Positions 1-10,575 of a stretch of 64,000 nucleotides of DNA are shown in pieces. Each line of letters opens with the position of its first letter. Position 1 is the first letter of the stretch. This stretch comes from Oopsacas minuta (taxonomy: Eukaryota; Porifera; Hexactinellida; Lyssacinosida; Leucopsacidae): contig JAKMXF010000353.1 in assembly GCA_024704765.1 (NCBI GenBank), forward strand, positions 1 to 64,000, given 5' to 3'. A program made the translations under genes and the position numbers. The notes under the pieces were generated by a model that had not been told where the DNA came from, made no database searches, and saw only the letters and a program-made list of their open reading frames with translations.

Positions 1-1019
1 CAGAAGAAGACAGGGCATAACACATCCATTCCTTGTCCTTTGGTAATGAGGGAGTGTAGCTTGTCTCCCTCTAGGGTTAGCACGTGCATACACGGGTTGT
101 TATATGGACACAGTACGTACACGCGGTCACGTGACACTTTAACATCAACTGGTCCTGACATTGACTGATGAGTAATGTTACGGAGATGGTTCAGGTCTGT
201 GTCGTGTATACTGATTCTGTTGTTATCGGTATCTGCTATAAACACGTGACCAATGGGATCTGTTGTTAGTTGTCTAGGATATTTGAATTGTCCGTTGTTT
301 GATCCCTTACCTCCTATCTTCCTAACAATACTCATGTCAGTTAGTGTCAATTGGTTAATAGTGTGATCTCCCAAGCAGCTGACATACACATTCTCTCCGT
401 GTATAGCTATACCCCATGGCTTAGACAGCTGTCCTACACCCAGCTGATTGAGGTACTCTCCTGTATCAGAGAATATCTCTACTCTGTCATTGCCATAATT
501 AGCTACGAATATTTGGTGTGTATCTTCATGTATAGCTACACCTAATGGAACATTCAACTCGCCAGGATCTATACCTCTCTTCCCAGTAGCAACAGTGGAA
601 GTTTGGAATTTAGCATAATCTGGTACTCCTACTGGTACCTGTACGATCTCTCCTAGATGGGAAATGCTCGTTTCTAGGTCACGTGTGTCACACTTCCACT
701 TTAATTGTGTCTCTACGGGGATATTATTTTGTAGGTCTTGTAATTTGTCCTCCATTTCTTGGATAATTCTCTCCTGCATCGACTGGAGGGGATTTTCTCT
801 TAGGTCTTCTTGGACGTGTACCTGGGCCTCTGTCAGTTGGTCGATCATTTGTTTTCTAGCGATCTCTGAGGCTCTCTTCTCCTCGCGTATGTTACGGACT
901 TGCTCCAGCAACTGAACTCTGCGTACATTCAGTAGCCCTATGAGACCATCTATTGTGTAGTTGATGTGTGTCTCTATGGGGTCGACAACTTGAGGGGCTA
1001 TTGGATATCTTTCTGCCAT
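1..1019 (-). CDS. Coiled-coil/NHL-propeller protein, copy 1 (3' end off the left edge)
   Basis: The frame is open from an ATG at 1019-1017 to the window edge. The protein begins MAERYPIAPQ, continues as a charged helical (coiled-coil-like) region of about 140 residues, then enters NHL repeats with blade motifs such as LNVPLGVAIH, QLSKPWGIAIH and QFKYPRQLTTDP. The layout resembles the coiled-coil plus NHL part of TRIM-NHL proteins, but no RING or B-box is visible. NHL repeats form a six-bladed beta-propeller that usually binds protein or RNA. There is no intron in the visible part, although the surrounding eIF5B gene is cut into many small exons. It lies between the last visible eIF5B exon and the exon expected left of the window, on the same strand as its host. 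Sequence from 1 to about 1346 is nearly identical to 57363-58708. The differences concentrate in the propeller loops. Ligand and function are unknown. Confidence 0.8.
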   Translation of the reverse strand, partial: MAERYPIAPQVVDPIETHINYTIDGLIGLLNVRRVQLLEQVRNIREEKRASEIARKQMIDQLTEAQVHVQEDLRENPLQSMQERIIQEMEDKLQDLQNNIPVETQLKWKCDTRDLETSISHLGEIVQVPVGVPDYAKFQTSTVATGKRGIDPGELNVPLGVAIHEDTHQIFVANYGNDRVEIFSDTGEYLNQLGVGQLSKPWGIAIHGENVYVSCLGDHTINQLTLTDMSIVRKIGGKGSNNGQFKYPRQLTTDPIGHVFIADTDNNRISIHDTDLNHLRNITHQSMSGPVDVKVSRDRVYVLCPYNNPCMHVLTLEGDKLHSLITKGQGMDVLCPVFF

Positions 1020-1346
1020 TTGATTGGTTATTAGAAGAATATTTGAATAGTTGATATAGGAATTGGTTGCTAGGGATAATCTTGTGTATTTATAGTTGTG
1101 TATGAATTGATTTTTGTAACAACAAAACAAACAACAATAATAAGATGATGTGAGTATATTATTTACAGAATAAACACGAGGTTATGCAGGTGTATGTTAT
1201 TGTGTCTCGTTGCTAGGATGCTGTAAGGAATGTGGTTGAAAGTTCTTTCTCAGTAAACTTATTTTGTATAATTTACAAGTTTGATTAACAAAATATTAAA
1301 TTTCCTATTTTAACTGTCAATAATAATTCTTATAATTCTATTGTTA
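1..1346. repeat. Segmental duplication, copy 1 (partner 57363-58708)
   Basis: Aligned at a constant offset of 57362 without a gap as far as I can read. Identity is about 98%. It covers the NHL coding region and about 330 bp of 5' flank, and similarity stops near 1347. The left limit is outside the window. Confidence 0.9.
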
Positions 1347-1444
1347 ATATATTTGTTGTTTTGATGGACATAACGAAATGGAACATAGTTATGCATAGCA
1401 ACCAATATACCTCAAAGGAATGGACATTATATAAATGAACTAAC

Positions 1445-4400
1445 CTTACTAACGAGCTCATCTTCATACCCAAAATGTCTTTCAAACATCTTAGGAGCAT
1501 CTCCGGGGGGTGTTTCTATCTTTACACATACTTCAACTCCTTTCCTCGTCTTTTCAACTGCCCTATGGTTAATCTCTATACTAGTGAGTATACCTATATC
1601 CAATTGCTAGAAAGATAGGATTATTAAGTGCGAACGGAGGTGTTAAGGGACAGAGAATGGGAAGGCCAGTAAATCAGACCCCTCTTATGTACGCTTTCGG
1701 GAAGAATCTACCAAGAGCGCCATCTTAATTTAATGATACCCCATAAGCTATTTAGCCCTGGATGGTGGAATTCCTGTATTTATGTTATACACAAATCTCC
1801 TCAAAATGACCAAGAACAACATCCAACCAGTTACATACCTTGCTAGGAACATGTATAGGGGTACCAGTCATTAGCACTCCTTCTTCTACTCTCACTCCCA
1901 TTACAAGAGGGTCTCTGGAGTTAAATACACAATTTGGGACAATGCTAAGTCTCACTGGGTAGACGGCAAGATGTCTGTTCTCATTCTTCATCTTATCAGC
2001 ATAATCCTATTACAGATACATTTCATTGAAGCAATCTGGTAACTAAGGACTCAGATTGGGAACAGCTGGATAAATATACAAATATTACGTCATTATTTTA
2101 AGAGGATTGTTTCCGTAAATAATATACTATAATACCTTTCTATGCTTAATAAAGTTATCAAACAGATGGTAAATAATATCAGCTGTAAATATCTTAATCC
2201 CCAGCTGATCAGCTAGCTCAAGAGCATCTTTATCAATACGTACATCAAATGCTAATATCACAGCATACCTGAGAGAATAAAGCGTTGCTATGTAAGAGAG
2301 GCATTTATCTTTGATCTAATTAGCGATAATTGTACCATAGTGAGTCTAATATTTGGTCTCATAGGGAGGCTATTTATTCAGGTGCTTGGGGGACTCTAGC
2401 TGTAGCTTATGATATATCAAACGGTGGACCAACTCACTGGGGATCATGTTCCAGCATAGTAGAACATCTAATAACATCCTTCCTATGGACAGGCCCTATA
2501 TTGATACCGGAATATGGTATCTTAGAGGTCTTAAGAAACTCTAACAAAGCCTCCATGGACCCTAGGGTGCTAGCTTGTACGTATACACCTTTGTCTTTGA
2601 GTTTAAAGTCCGTTAGAGCTGCTTGCATTTCTGAGTTTATTTCATTCTAAAGAAATAAATACAGAGCATTATGAGAACACCCTTGACCCTTGGTAGCAGC
2701 TATACATGTTCTAGAACCGATATAATATACAGGAACAAAAGAGAACCGGTTTCCAGAGGATGGTGCTTTTATCCGGTTTATAATGACCGGTATCTGCTGC
2801 ATAATCATTATTGGAAGACAACAGTTCCCAATTTTTTGATCCATGGACCCTTCGGACAACAAAAGGGGGTCCACGGTGAAGAAGGTTGCGAACCACTGTA
2901 TTAACTACACAAAAAGGTATGAAAATATGATTATAACATATGTCACTTACCACTAATACAGGTATCTCATCAGGTTTAACAGGTATTAATACAGGACTGC
3001 TAGCTATAGCATTCTCAAGATCTTTACCAGCTAATTTAATACCTTGAGAATTGTCTATCATTTGATGATGAATAAACTCTCCCTATACAAGAGGTGTCAT
3101 GTGATTAATCATGTTAACCGATGGTCCAATATGAACCCAAGGGTCACTACTTTGACGTTATAAACTGATTAATCATATGAATAATTATCACACCTTAACT
3201 CTCATTTCTTTCAAAGGCTGTGGAGTTAGAATAGCTCTTGCTTGGCTCACAATTGGACCATCTGTCCCAAACAGGACAATAGTGTCTCCTTCCTTAATAA
3301 CACCATTCTTCAGAACTACATCTAGTGTATGACCATAGCCAGGTGTTACTTTAACCTATAAGAAGATTGTAATAATCCCGCAAAAGGTGTGAAAATTAAT
3401 CACATATTATACCTCCATAACAGTAGCCTCAACTTCCCTTGACCACATCAACTGATGTATTAAGAACTTCTGTGACATCAATACCATCATAGCCATCAGG
3501 TCTCCCATTCCATCTCCTGTTATAGCAGAGGTAGGCACCATTGGGATATACTCGTCAAAGTTAAATTTCTCCCAGAATAGAGCAACATTAAGAGACTAGA
3601 TTTGAGAGAAAATGGTGTGAATATATGAATATTTAATGTAGGTATGCATGAATACAAATGGAGAGGCAATCAGGATTTGGTCTGGATTAGCATTGGGCAT
3701 AGGGACTGGCCCCATAAATGCTTGGAGCCCCATATTCCATACAGGGAAACCTAGCAACCAGAAAATACAGACAATTTCCTGTCATATATGGTTACCCCTA
3801 CGTGTAACTTATAAGATATGTAACCATGGATGATGGATGTTGTTCGAAGTCATATAAGCCATTCCTCGCTTGGTTAAAGGGAGATCTGTATCTAACATAA
3901 ATGCACCATCCATGGTTACATAACTAATAAGTATATATCGGGGACCATTTTGTCAAACCTCTGTATTCAGCTGTAGTTTAATCTCATTCAATCTCTCATT
4001 GAAATGATCAGCTGTATTTCTCTTCTGTTTTTTTAGATTATCCTTGACACTGGAATGAGGATTCCTACGCCAATCGTATAGTCTGTCAACCTTGTTAAGC
4101 GCTATACACATAAAGATATAATAGAGGTGTTAAGTTTATTATATGATAATCCTTGTATACATTATGGGTAATTAATGTGTAGAGACAGATAAACAAACAA
4201 ACAAACAAACAAACAAACAAACAAACAAACAAACAAACAAACAAACAAACAAACAAACAAACAAATAAACAAACAAATAAACAAATAAACAAACTTACCA
4301 ATAATAAATTTGCATTTCTTCTTCTTTAATAGGTTAATACTCTCAATAGTTTGTAATTCTAATCCATGCATAATATCTACAACTAGTATAGCTATATCAC

Positions 4401-7400
4401 ACAAACTAGAGCCACGAGACCTTAAGTTTCTAAATGACTCATGTCCTGGGGTGTCAATTATCAACATCCCTGGTAGCAAAATTTCTGTTTTATTAGAGAA
4501 CTGTAGAAAATAAAAAGTGTATAAAATATGATAAATCAGATAGGAACGTGTGCTAACCTCTTTCAAACATAGTGTTTGTGTTCTTATGACGTCAGCTGGT
4601 ACAAATGTTGTTCCTATTTGCTGGGTAATACCACCTGCTTCTCCATTTTGTACAGAGGTGTGTCGTATCTATAATTATATTAGGAGCTCTAATATTTAGT
4701 ATGATTCTTCGTTGGACGCTGGAAATGCCGGGAATACCTTAACGATCAGTCAAAAAAGGACTGTTTGCACACTGATTAGTATGAATAACAAGTGCAGCCA
4801 CAGGGGTTATTCTGGACAATACTCGCTATATCTAAGTAATTATCACGGACCCTTGAGCTTTTTGTTTATTGTTGATATATGTATGTAATGTGTTTAGCTA
4901 TATTTCAATTGGGAGGAAGACATTCTTAATATGTGAAGAAATCGTAATGCAGTGTAACCTCCACAAAAGGAGCTGTGGAAACGGAGTGAAAATATAGCTC
5001 ATAGAATGAGGGGGGTAATGATATGACGGGTGTTAAATGTACATATGAATATACTCACTTTATCAAGAATCTTGGTCTTTCCTGTATCAACATGTCCCAG
5101 TACACATAGGATAGGAGATCTCAGTTTATCTTTTGATCTGTTTTCACTAGCCTCTGACCTACGCTTAGTTATCCTATCTTTAGCAATATCATAGCTAGAT
5201 GCTTCTGTATCTGATATGGAACTATCACTTTCTATAGTTTCAGTTTGAGTTGGGTTAGGTAATGTTTCTTGTTCGTTAGTCAGTTTTTGAGTCGGTGGGT
5301 TGGATATTTGCTCTGTCTTCGCATCTGTTTGCTAGAAACACATTAACAAATAAATTTGAAAGTATATACGTATTCACAAAGGTGTGAAAATATGATTAAT
5401 CTTCGACAGAGATTAATTATACACATACTTGAACCAATCAGATAAAGTTTAAGCTACCAAAAGGTGTGATAATATTCATCTGTCTATTTAAGTATCGACA
5501 CTATTAAAATGACATAACCTGGAAAGCGAACAAATACAGACAATAGAATAGAAAACAACAAAACAACAATCCTGTAAACAAAATAAATAATTACTAAACA
5601 AATAAATTCAATTTTTCCGAATTAACTGCTTATACACTTTCTATGAGAAATTTTGATATTTCCTTAGACACAATAACTGGTAATAGGCATTCAGTTTATG
5701 TACACATAAATACCCAAAATATGTAGAATATTTAGAGTAAATATTAATGGCAACACACAAATACACAAAACAAGAAGCGACCTCAAATCTATTCGAGATA
5801 AAAATCGAACTAAACAGGATATTCGAGCGCTTAATCGATCGTGTCCATAAGCGCAGAGATCAGCTGTTGTCACAGGTTGAGGATTTCCTATCAGATTACG
5901 AGGACTTCAGGAAATTATCTGTTGGAGAAGTAGAATCGACAGGACCAACCGAAGGGTATGCAAACTTTCTAATCGAAGACATGCCGATAGAAGAATTCAG
6001 AGACGAGCCAGGAAAGAAAAAGTTACCTACATACACATTATCCTGCGATATAGAAGAATTAGAGAAGTATATCACAGAATTCGGGCGAGTTGATCGAGTC
6101 ACGTATAAGCCGCCAATCCCTCCGAAGAGGTCGTTATCCGTACAATCGGCTTCTAAGTCCGCCCCTTTAAAAATCGGAGGCAGAGGAGCCAGTAAGGGGT
6201 ATTACGAGAAACCGCGGGGTATCGGTATAAGTAACAATGACGTCATAGTGTTAGCCGATCAGGGACGACAAGTTGTCACAATCATGTCAATAAATGGTTC
6301 AGTAATAGCTGAATTTAAACAGGAGAGTCCGTACGGCGTATGTATACATGAAGACAGTGTGTTTGTGTCTGACTTGAAACGTGACACTATTTTCCTGTAC
6401 TCACTAGCTAGAATGAGCCTAGAGAAGTATAGTAGAGAGAAGGGAGCGTTACAAGCTCCTAAGGGACTTGATTATGATAAAAACGATGGCATACTCTACA
6501 TAGCCGATACGCTGAAGCACTCTATTGTACAAATGAATAAACGATTAGAATATTTAGGAGAATTCGGGGGCGCAGCGAAGCTCTACCGGCCAGAGGACGT
6601 CAAATTACATCCCCAGACAGGTTCCCTGGTTGTGTTAGATCACGGGGATAATGGAATGATACATATCTTCAATACAAACGGTCACAAACTTGAGACCATT
6701 GGGATTATCCACAAACCACAAATACTAGCCGCATATTTCTTTTGTATAGACCAAGAGGGTAATTATGTTGTAAGTGATACTGAGAGACATTCCTTAACTG
6801 TCTTCGATAGCAACGGGGGGATGGTTCGAATAATTGGGCAAGAAGGGGAGCGGTTAGGGGACCTTAAGTACCCTCGAGGGGTATGTTGTCGTAGAAGTGA
6901 CAACAAATATATAAGTGCCAGTAGTAATGAAAAATTTACAATACAAATGTATTGATGTGTATTTGTTTGTTTAATTATTCAGTTTAGTAAAATGTGTAAA
7001 TATATGAAAATACCTCTATTCCATCTTCAGATGATACATCTATTAATACATAAACAAATAAACAAGTAAACAAACAAACAAACAAACAAACAAACAAACA
7101 AACAAACAAGCAAGCAAACAAACTTACCAGTAGACTCACTACTTATGGAATCAGAATCTTCCCAATTATCTTTAATTTTTTGTCTGTGATTATCATTACC
7201 AGCTGGGTTGTCTAATATATCTTCCCAGCTGTCTCTTACGGGTTCTTGTTCATTTATTGATTGCTCCTATTAATAAACATGTAAACAAAATGTGTTGTTT
7301 ACAAGTAAATACACATACCTTCTCAATAACACACCCATTGTCTATTTCTACATCTCTCTCCTCATCTCTGGATTCTTTATTCTTGTTCCTCTTTCTTGCC

Positions 7401-9404
7401 CCATACTTAATCTTAACGATAGTCTCCTCCTCAGTATTGGGACCTACTGTCATACCTATATCCATATGTATAACGCTAAAGTAACACCTTTCATAACTGT
7501 AACTATAATAGCTCTCGTAACAAAAATTCTAATATATGTTTACAGCTAACGCCGTGAAATATGTTACTTTAACGGTAAGGGACCATATTTGTACAATTCA
7601 CACTTCGATATTACGGGAGTTGACTGTATAGATCCAATGCCCCCTCGCTGACCTATCAGGTACCCATAGGATCTCATTAAGTAGTTGCCATGGTAACCTA
7701 AAGTATGTATATTACCATATGCTTGTTGCATAGCATTAGCCTTCTCCTGTCTCTCTTTAATCTTATCTTTCTGTTCTTTAGTCAGATAAGTTCCTGCTAG
7801 TTTCTGTTCCGTTATACGTTCCTATAAATGTGTATATCATATTATCACACCTATAAATCTGTGATATAATATTCTCCACCTTTCTCTGTGATTTTTTCTT
7901 TTCTTTGCGCAGACGTTCTTTCTCCAACTTTAAAGAAATAAATAAATATCTAATAAACAACTTCGAAAGTAGTTTGTTTACTAGTTGTTTACTTGTTTAC
8001 CTTAGCTAATCTCTCCTCTTCCCTAATTTCAAATTCCCTAGCCTTCCTCTCCTCCTCCTCTCTCTGGAGTCTATCAGCATCCTCCTGCTCCTTCAGAGCT
8101 CTCTTAATCTTTTCCCGTACAGCTGAGCTGGGACCCTTCTGCGCACCTTTCTTAGCTTTCTTCTTAGAACTAGCACCCTCTGTATCTGTAAACAAAGTAG
8201 ACGTGCAAACACTTGTCTGTTTATTAGTTCGTTAGTTTGCTTGTCTATAAGTTAGCTTGTTTGTTTGTTTGTTTGTTTGTTTGTTTGTTTGTTTGTTTAC
8301 TTGTATATATGGCCATATTATACACACCTTGTGAAGTATCGATACTATCCTTTGTATCATCTATATCCTAAATATGAATAATAGTTAAATAACAACAATA
8401 AAACAAAAGTGTGAAAGTATATACATATCAACATATCAATCTACAACCCCAAATGTACAGTGCAAATCAAAAACAATCGGTAAATACAGTGTATATCGGT
8501 TATAAGCACCATCCTCTGGAACCAGTCTCATATATTCCTGTATACACAGTACACACCTGTAAGTCAGGAATATTTTCCAATAAGTTCTGTCGCTTCTTCT
8601 TCTCTTTCTTCTTCTGAGCTTTAGACCTAACTACAGTATCCTCTGTGATGTCACCCCCTACCAGATCAGCTGTTTCTATCTGCTTAGTATATAAATAGAA
8701 TAGTAACAGTATAGATCAGCTGTTCATAACATTTTTCACATGTGGACCCCCTGCTATAGACCCAGGTAGGAACTTCTAATAATAACCTGTCATAGGGGTA
8801 AATAAGGCCAATAGGGTGTGTCCAATGAATAGAGCGTTTAACACCTATTCTGATAGGTGTTTTAATACGACACAAACCGCTTATCATATAAATATATGTA
8901 TTAGCACCTGGTTAGGGAGAGATGGTTGAGATTTCTCGTTTTTTGGTTTCGGTTCAATACTCTCTTGTTCTATTCTGTTGAGCTCATCTTTCAACATCAC
9001 TACATGTAAACACCAATAAGTAAACAACAAATAAATAAACAAATTTATCACTTACAAATCAAGATCAAAATCTTTCTTCTTCCTTCCCTTTCCCTTCTTA
9101 GATTTTGAATTCACTTTTATTTCTGTTCTAAAAATAATCAATCATTCAATTAACAGATAATTAGACACATAACACCTCCTCTGTGATCCCCCTGTTGTCC
9201 CTCTTAACCCATAGAGAACATAAGAACTATGATAGTCACATACTTTAAGCCGATTGCATCTGTAACAATGAAGTCTTCACTAATAAACAAATAGATGTAA
9301 ATACAACAGATAAATATGAATATTTGTTGATATGTTTGTTTACCTGTTTTCCTGTGCTTTCTCCGTTTCTGTGCTGATAATCTGCTCTCCATTGGTATAC
9401 TCGT
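1445..9404 (-). CDS. EIF5B: Translation initiation factor eIF5B (both ends incomplete)
   Basis: eIF5B is the GTPase that joins the ribosomal subunits at the start of translation. Exons read down the minus strand. The lysine/glutamate-rich N-terminal part lies at about 9050-9404, 8560-8680, 7900-8195 and 7138-7250. The G domain follows: exon 5059-5331 with GHVDTGKT (G1), about 4558-4670 with GGITQQIG (switch), about 4303-4503 with DTPGHE (G3) and about 3952-4099 with NKVD (G4). Domains II-IV are in exons near 3412-3597, 3193-3357, 2951-3081, 2434-2645, 2141-2268 and 1838-2005, ending at 1445-1606 (PKMFERHF). The final exon should lie left of the window. I could not find the first coding exon upstream of 9404, and one N-terminal junction (9055 to 9001) does not keep frame in my reading. 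Two NHL genes sit in its introns. Conservation through the G domain and domain III leaves little doubt. Confidence 0.94.
4187..4292. repeat. (AAAC)n microsatellite in eIF5B intron
   Basis: About 25 tetranucleotide units, a few with AAAT. On the eIF5B sense strand the tract begins straight after the donor (ATTG|GTAAGTTTG), so the microsatellite is contiguous with the 5' splice site. Confidence 0.9.
5747..6955 (+). CDS. Coiled-coil/NHL-propeller protein, nested antisense in eIF5B
   Basis: A single uninterrupted reading frame of 402 codons from ATG 5747 to TGA 6955. Residues 1-140 are charged and probably helical ([19 protein letters not shown] near residue 30 aligns with RVQLLE in the other two NHL genes). 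The rest carries about six NHL-like blades: [57 protein letters not shown] and KYPRGVCC. There is no RING, B-box, signal peptide or membrane segment. It is a diverged relative of the genes at 1-1019 and 57152-58381, with the same length class and single-exon structure. It lies inside the eIF5B intron 5332-7137, transcribed in the opposite direction. Absence of introns in an intron-rich neighbourhood suggests origin by retroposition. Function is not known. Confidence 0.85.
   Translation: MATHKYTKQEATSNLFEIKIELNRIFERLIDRVHKRRDQLLSQVEDFLSDYEDFRKLSVGEVESTGPTEGYANFLIEDMPIEEFRDEPGKKKLPTYTLSCDIEELEKYITEFGRVDRVTYKPPIPPKRSLSVQSASKSAPLKIGGRGASKGYYEKPRGIGISNNDVIVLADQGRQVVTIMSINGSVIAEFKQESPYGVCIHEDSVFVSDLKRDTIFLYSLARMSLEKYSREKGALQAPKGLDYDKNDGILYIADTLKHSIVQMNKRLEYLGEFGGAAKLYRPEDVKLHPQTGSLVVLDHGDNGMIHIFNTNGHKLETIGIIHKPQILAAYFFCIDQEGNYVVSDTERHSLTVFDSNGGMVRIIGQEGERLGDLKYPRGVCCRRSDNKYISASSNEKFTIQMY
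7058..7126. repeat. (AAAC)n microsatellite adjoining a splice donor
   Basis: Runs up to the minus-strand donor CTG|GTAAGTTTG at 7137 in eIF5B. A few units mutated to AAGC. Confidence 0.85.
7541..7630. repeat. Short interspersed repeat, 'TATAACAGGAGTT' family
   Basis: Diverged copy of a MITE-like family seen about ten times here. It ends ATTACGGGAGTTGACTGTA and shares GGACCATATTTGTACAATT with copies at 12.4, 27.5 and 34.4 kb. Confidence 0.6.
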
Positions 9405-10575
9405 CAGCGAGTCTAAACAATAATAACAATAATAATAATAATGATAATAATCTGTTTGTTTGTTTGTTTATTAAGGAATGGATAACAACAAACTTTCGTC
9501 ATATGTGAAATATGATACAACTAGGAACCTTGCCAAATATCAACACAAACAAACAAACAAACAAGTGTCAATAATATTTACAATTCATTTTTTGAGTGAA
9601 TATGTGAGGCTGCCATTGATCAGTGATACAGGAGTAGGAATAATTCATGTGTAGGTCTGTAAGGATAAGATGATCTGGAGACACAAATGGTGTCACAGCT
9701 AAAGGTGTTAATATACACATATACAATATAAGCTAGTTAAGGAAGTCAACCGCAATTCAGCGGGAAATGAGTGACGTCATGTTGATATATATATATATAT
9801 ATATACGATGCCAATTGTAATCAAATTTGTACCACCAGTATTTATATAACAAGATGTTACTAATAATAGAACTAAGATAATTAATATTATATCATAAAAT
9901 GGTTTGTATTCTATTATTAGATAAATTATTGACACCTATAGTTCCAGTTAAGTTGGTGATGTAATACAGTAGACTCTTGTAAATATATACACACCAAGGG
10001 GCAGTGCATATTGTCTCACTTAATAGGAGTTACATGTCAAAGAGTAGTAACAAATCGCAGAAAAAAGGTTGTAAGGTGTTAATCAGAGTGACGTCATAAT
10101 AACTGAATATTTATAGTGTAACCTTCATGAACGGAGTGCTGATATTGAACTAAGAATCAGGGGCGACCCCAGAATAGTGCATACCAGAGGATCTGGCAGA
10201 CAAGGGGCAGGATTTTCAAATCCAGGGCAAGTGCACCGTTTCCAGAAATTCCTCATATCGTGAAAATTGTAAACAAACAATAATAATATATCATAAATAT
10301 CAAATGAGTTCTAATTTGAGTAAGTAATTTACAGCATAATAAGAAACATAGAAATCCAATGCTATAACTATACGTGGTAAATATCTTGTTTGTTTACTTG
10401 TTTGTTTACTAAATATATGATTTTAACTCTGAATTTTTTCTAGGATCCTAAAGTGCTTTGATTGGCCAGAGCAGTTAATTAATGTTTCTGGTTTTTTGTA
10501 TATTTTGTTATTTTTGTTATTTTGTTGTTTTTGTTGTGAAGTTGTTTTGTTTTGTTGACATTCTTGTTGATAGGA
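9405..10575. other. Interval between eIF5B and LARP1
   Basis: No convincing gene. The first eIF5B coding exon and its promoter should lie here but I could not identify them. It contains (AT)n at about 9786-9804, short (AAAC)n tracts near 9450 and 9545, several mixed repeat fragments and a T-rich stretch at about 10490-10560 just 3' of the LARP1 stop. Confidence 0.5.

Noticed and set aside
351-915. Plus-strand ORFs at 351-545 and 664-915, and their twins at 57713-58018 and 58026-58277
   Set aside because: They are antisense shadows of the NHL coding frame, duplicated only because the NHL gene is.
4095-4301. Long VCLFVCLF-type peptides here and at 10823-11464, 48596-48811 and 55572-55670
   Set aside because: Translations of (TTTG)n microsatellites next to splice sites, not proteins.
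1445-9404. A bacterial or organellar IF2 instead of eIF5B
   Set aside because: Multiple introns, the lysine-rich N-terminus and the domain IV sequence fit cytosolic eIF5B.
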